The translations under genes and the position numbers were made by a program. From NCBI GenBank assembly GCA_900769795.1, contig CAAGHZ010000071.1, positions 1 through 15,100 of the forward strand: 15,100 nucleotides of DNA, read 5' to 3'. Positions 14,370 to 15,100 of the stretch are shown piece by piece (position 1 is the first letter of the stretch; each line of letters begins with the position of its first letter). The notes under the pieces were generated by a model. That model was not told the DNA's origin. It saw only the letters and a program-made list of their open reading frames with translations, and searched no databases. Origin of the DNA: Clostridia bacterium (GTDB lineage: Bacteria; Bacillota; Clostridia; Monoglobales; Monoglobaceae).

Positions 14370-15077
14370 TTATTTGTTTCCTTTTTCGCGAACTATAAAT
14401 TTAAGAGGAGTACCCTCAAATCCAAATTTTGCCCTGAGTTGATTTTCGAGATATCTTACATAAGAGTAATGGGCAAGTTCTGCGTTGTTAACAAAGAGAA
14501 TAAAGGTAGGTGGCTTGGTCGATGCTTGTGTCGCATAGTAAATTTTAAGTCTTTTACCTTTATCCGACGGGGGCTGCACCATCGCAATAGCCTCGTTGAT
14601 AACATCGTTTAAAAGTCCTGTTGATATACGTTTTGTGTTTTGTTCAAGTACAGATTTTATCATATCAAAAAGAGAATCAACTCTTTGTCCGGTTTTGGCA
14701 GATATAAATACAGATGGGGCATACATCATAAAGTTAAATCCCTCTTTAATTTTCTGCTTAAAGTTATTCATTGTATTTGTTTCTTTTTCTACAATATCCC
14801 ACTTGTTCACAACGATTATACTTGCCTTGCCTTGCTCGTGGGCATAGCCTGCAATTTTTGTATCCTGCTCGGTTACGCCCTCAGATGCGTCTACCATAAT
14901 CAGGCAAACATCTGCACGATCAACGGCGGCGAGGGCGCGAACGACACTATAGCGCTCAACGTTTTCGTTAATTTTGCCGCGTTTTCTCATACCTGCAGTG
15001 TCTATAAAAATGTACTTCTGGTCATTGTGGGTGTAGGAACTGTCGATAGCATCGCGAGTTGTGCCCGCAATGTTGCT
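14370..15077 (-). CDS. der: Ribosome-assembly GTPase Der (EngA), 5'-truncated at the contig end
   Basis: The C-terminal 235 residues of Der, a double-GTPase needed for 50S ribosome maturation; full length is about 440, so the first G domain and the second P-loop are missing. What remains starts in switch I of the second G domain (SNIAGTTRDAID), then DTAGMRKRGK (G3), VNKWD (G4) and SAKTGQ (G5). The C-terminal KH-like domain follows, including RLKIYYATQ and FGFEGTPLKFIVREKG. The sequence tracks B. subtilis Der closely. An apparent GTG start at 15092 and the residues MLFRS come from adapter DNA and are not part of the protein. der-plsY-gpsA is a common Firmicutes arrangement. The promoter lies outside the window. 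Confidence 0.95.
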   Translation of the reverse strand, partial: SNIAGTTRDAIDSSYTHNDQKYIFIDTAGMRKRGKINENVERYSVVRALAAVDRADVCLIMVDASEGVTEQDTKIAGYAHEQGKASIIVVNKWDIVEKETNTMNNFKQKIKEGFNFMMYAPSVFISAKTGQRVDSLFDMIKSVLEQNTKRISTGLLNDVINEAIAMVQPPSDKGKRLKIYYATQASTKPPTFILFVNNAELAHYSYVRYLENQLRAKFGFEGTPLKFIVREKGNK

Positions 15078-15100
15078 AGATCGGAAGAGCACACGTCTGA
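15078..15100. other. Illumina sequencing adapter remnant
   Basis: The last 23 bases begin AGATCGGAAGAGC and continue with ACACGTCTGA, identical to the start of the TruSeq read-1 adapter as I recall it. It interrupts der in the middle of a conserved motif. It is artificial sequence, not genomic. Confidence 0.97.

Noticed and set aside
14370..15092. Der read as a complete 240-residue protein starting with GTG at 15092
   Set aside because: The start codon and first five residues are adapter DNA. Der normally has about 440 residues.

Overview
The window looks like chromosomal DNA from a low-GC, Gram-positive anaerobe, most likely a member of the Clostridia. The coding bias is AT-rich and the ribosome-binding sites are strong AGGAGG types. 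The gene families point the same way: a DUF896/YnzC protein, a Y-family polymerase paired with a YolD-like protein, a ferritin/VIT fusion, a clostridial CofE-like ligase, and der-plsY-gpsA synteny. The last 23 bases are Illumina adapter sequence, so the right edge is an assembly end, probably of a metagenomic or draft contig.

Layout from left to right. Positions 1-80 hold the tail of an unidentified gene, followed one base later by a TetR-family regulator (82-672). A hairpin overlaps a strong promoter, which drives a PutP-type sodium/proline symporter (832-2367). A second terminator overlaps a second promoter, and a perfect inverted repeat sits at the predicted start of transcription. This promoter appears to serve a four-gene run: a B3-like metallo-beta-lactamase-fold hydrolase, a DUF896 protein, a ferritin-like/VIT membrane protein and a PfkB-type sugar-phosphate kinase (2512-5418). 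A weaker promoter precedes a DUF1015 protein, an UlaG-like metallo-hydrolase and a Na+/phosphate cotransporter with a PhoU-like tail (5500-9267), ending at a GC-rich terminator. Another strong promoter drives a stand-alone CofE-like ligase (9454-10653), which has its own terminator. A Y-family DNA polymerase and a YolD-like protein overlap by ATGA (10717-12638). They end at a perfect palindrome that also serves the convergent minus-strand operon der-plsY-gpsA (15077-12674).

The genes are mostly housekeeping and stress-linked: phospholipid precursor synthesis (gpsA, plsY), ribosome assembly (der), sodium-driven uptake (putP, Na/Pi), probable iron handling (ferritin-VIT) and lesion bypass (PolY/YolD). 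No mobile element, CRISPR array, tRNA, rRNA or phage structural gene was seen, and no gene-free stretch exceeds 300 bases. I see no clear new multi-gene system. The best leads are the orphan CofE-like ligase, the PolY-YolD pair without a visible SOS box, the inverted repeat at 2430-2450, and the repeated overlap of terminators with promoters.
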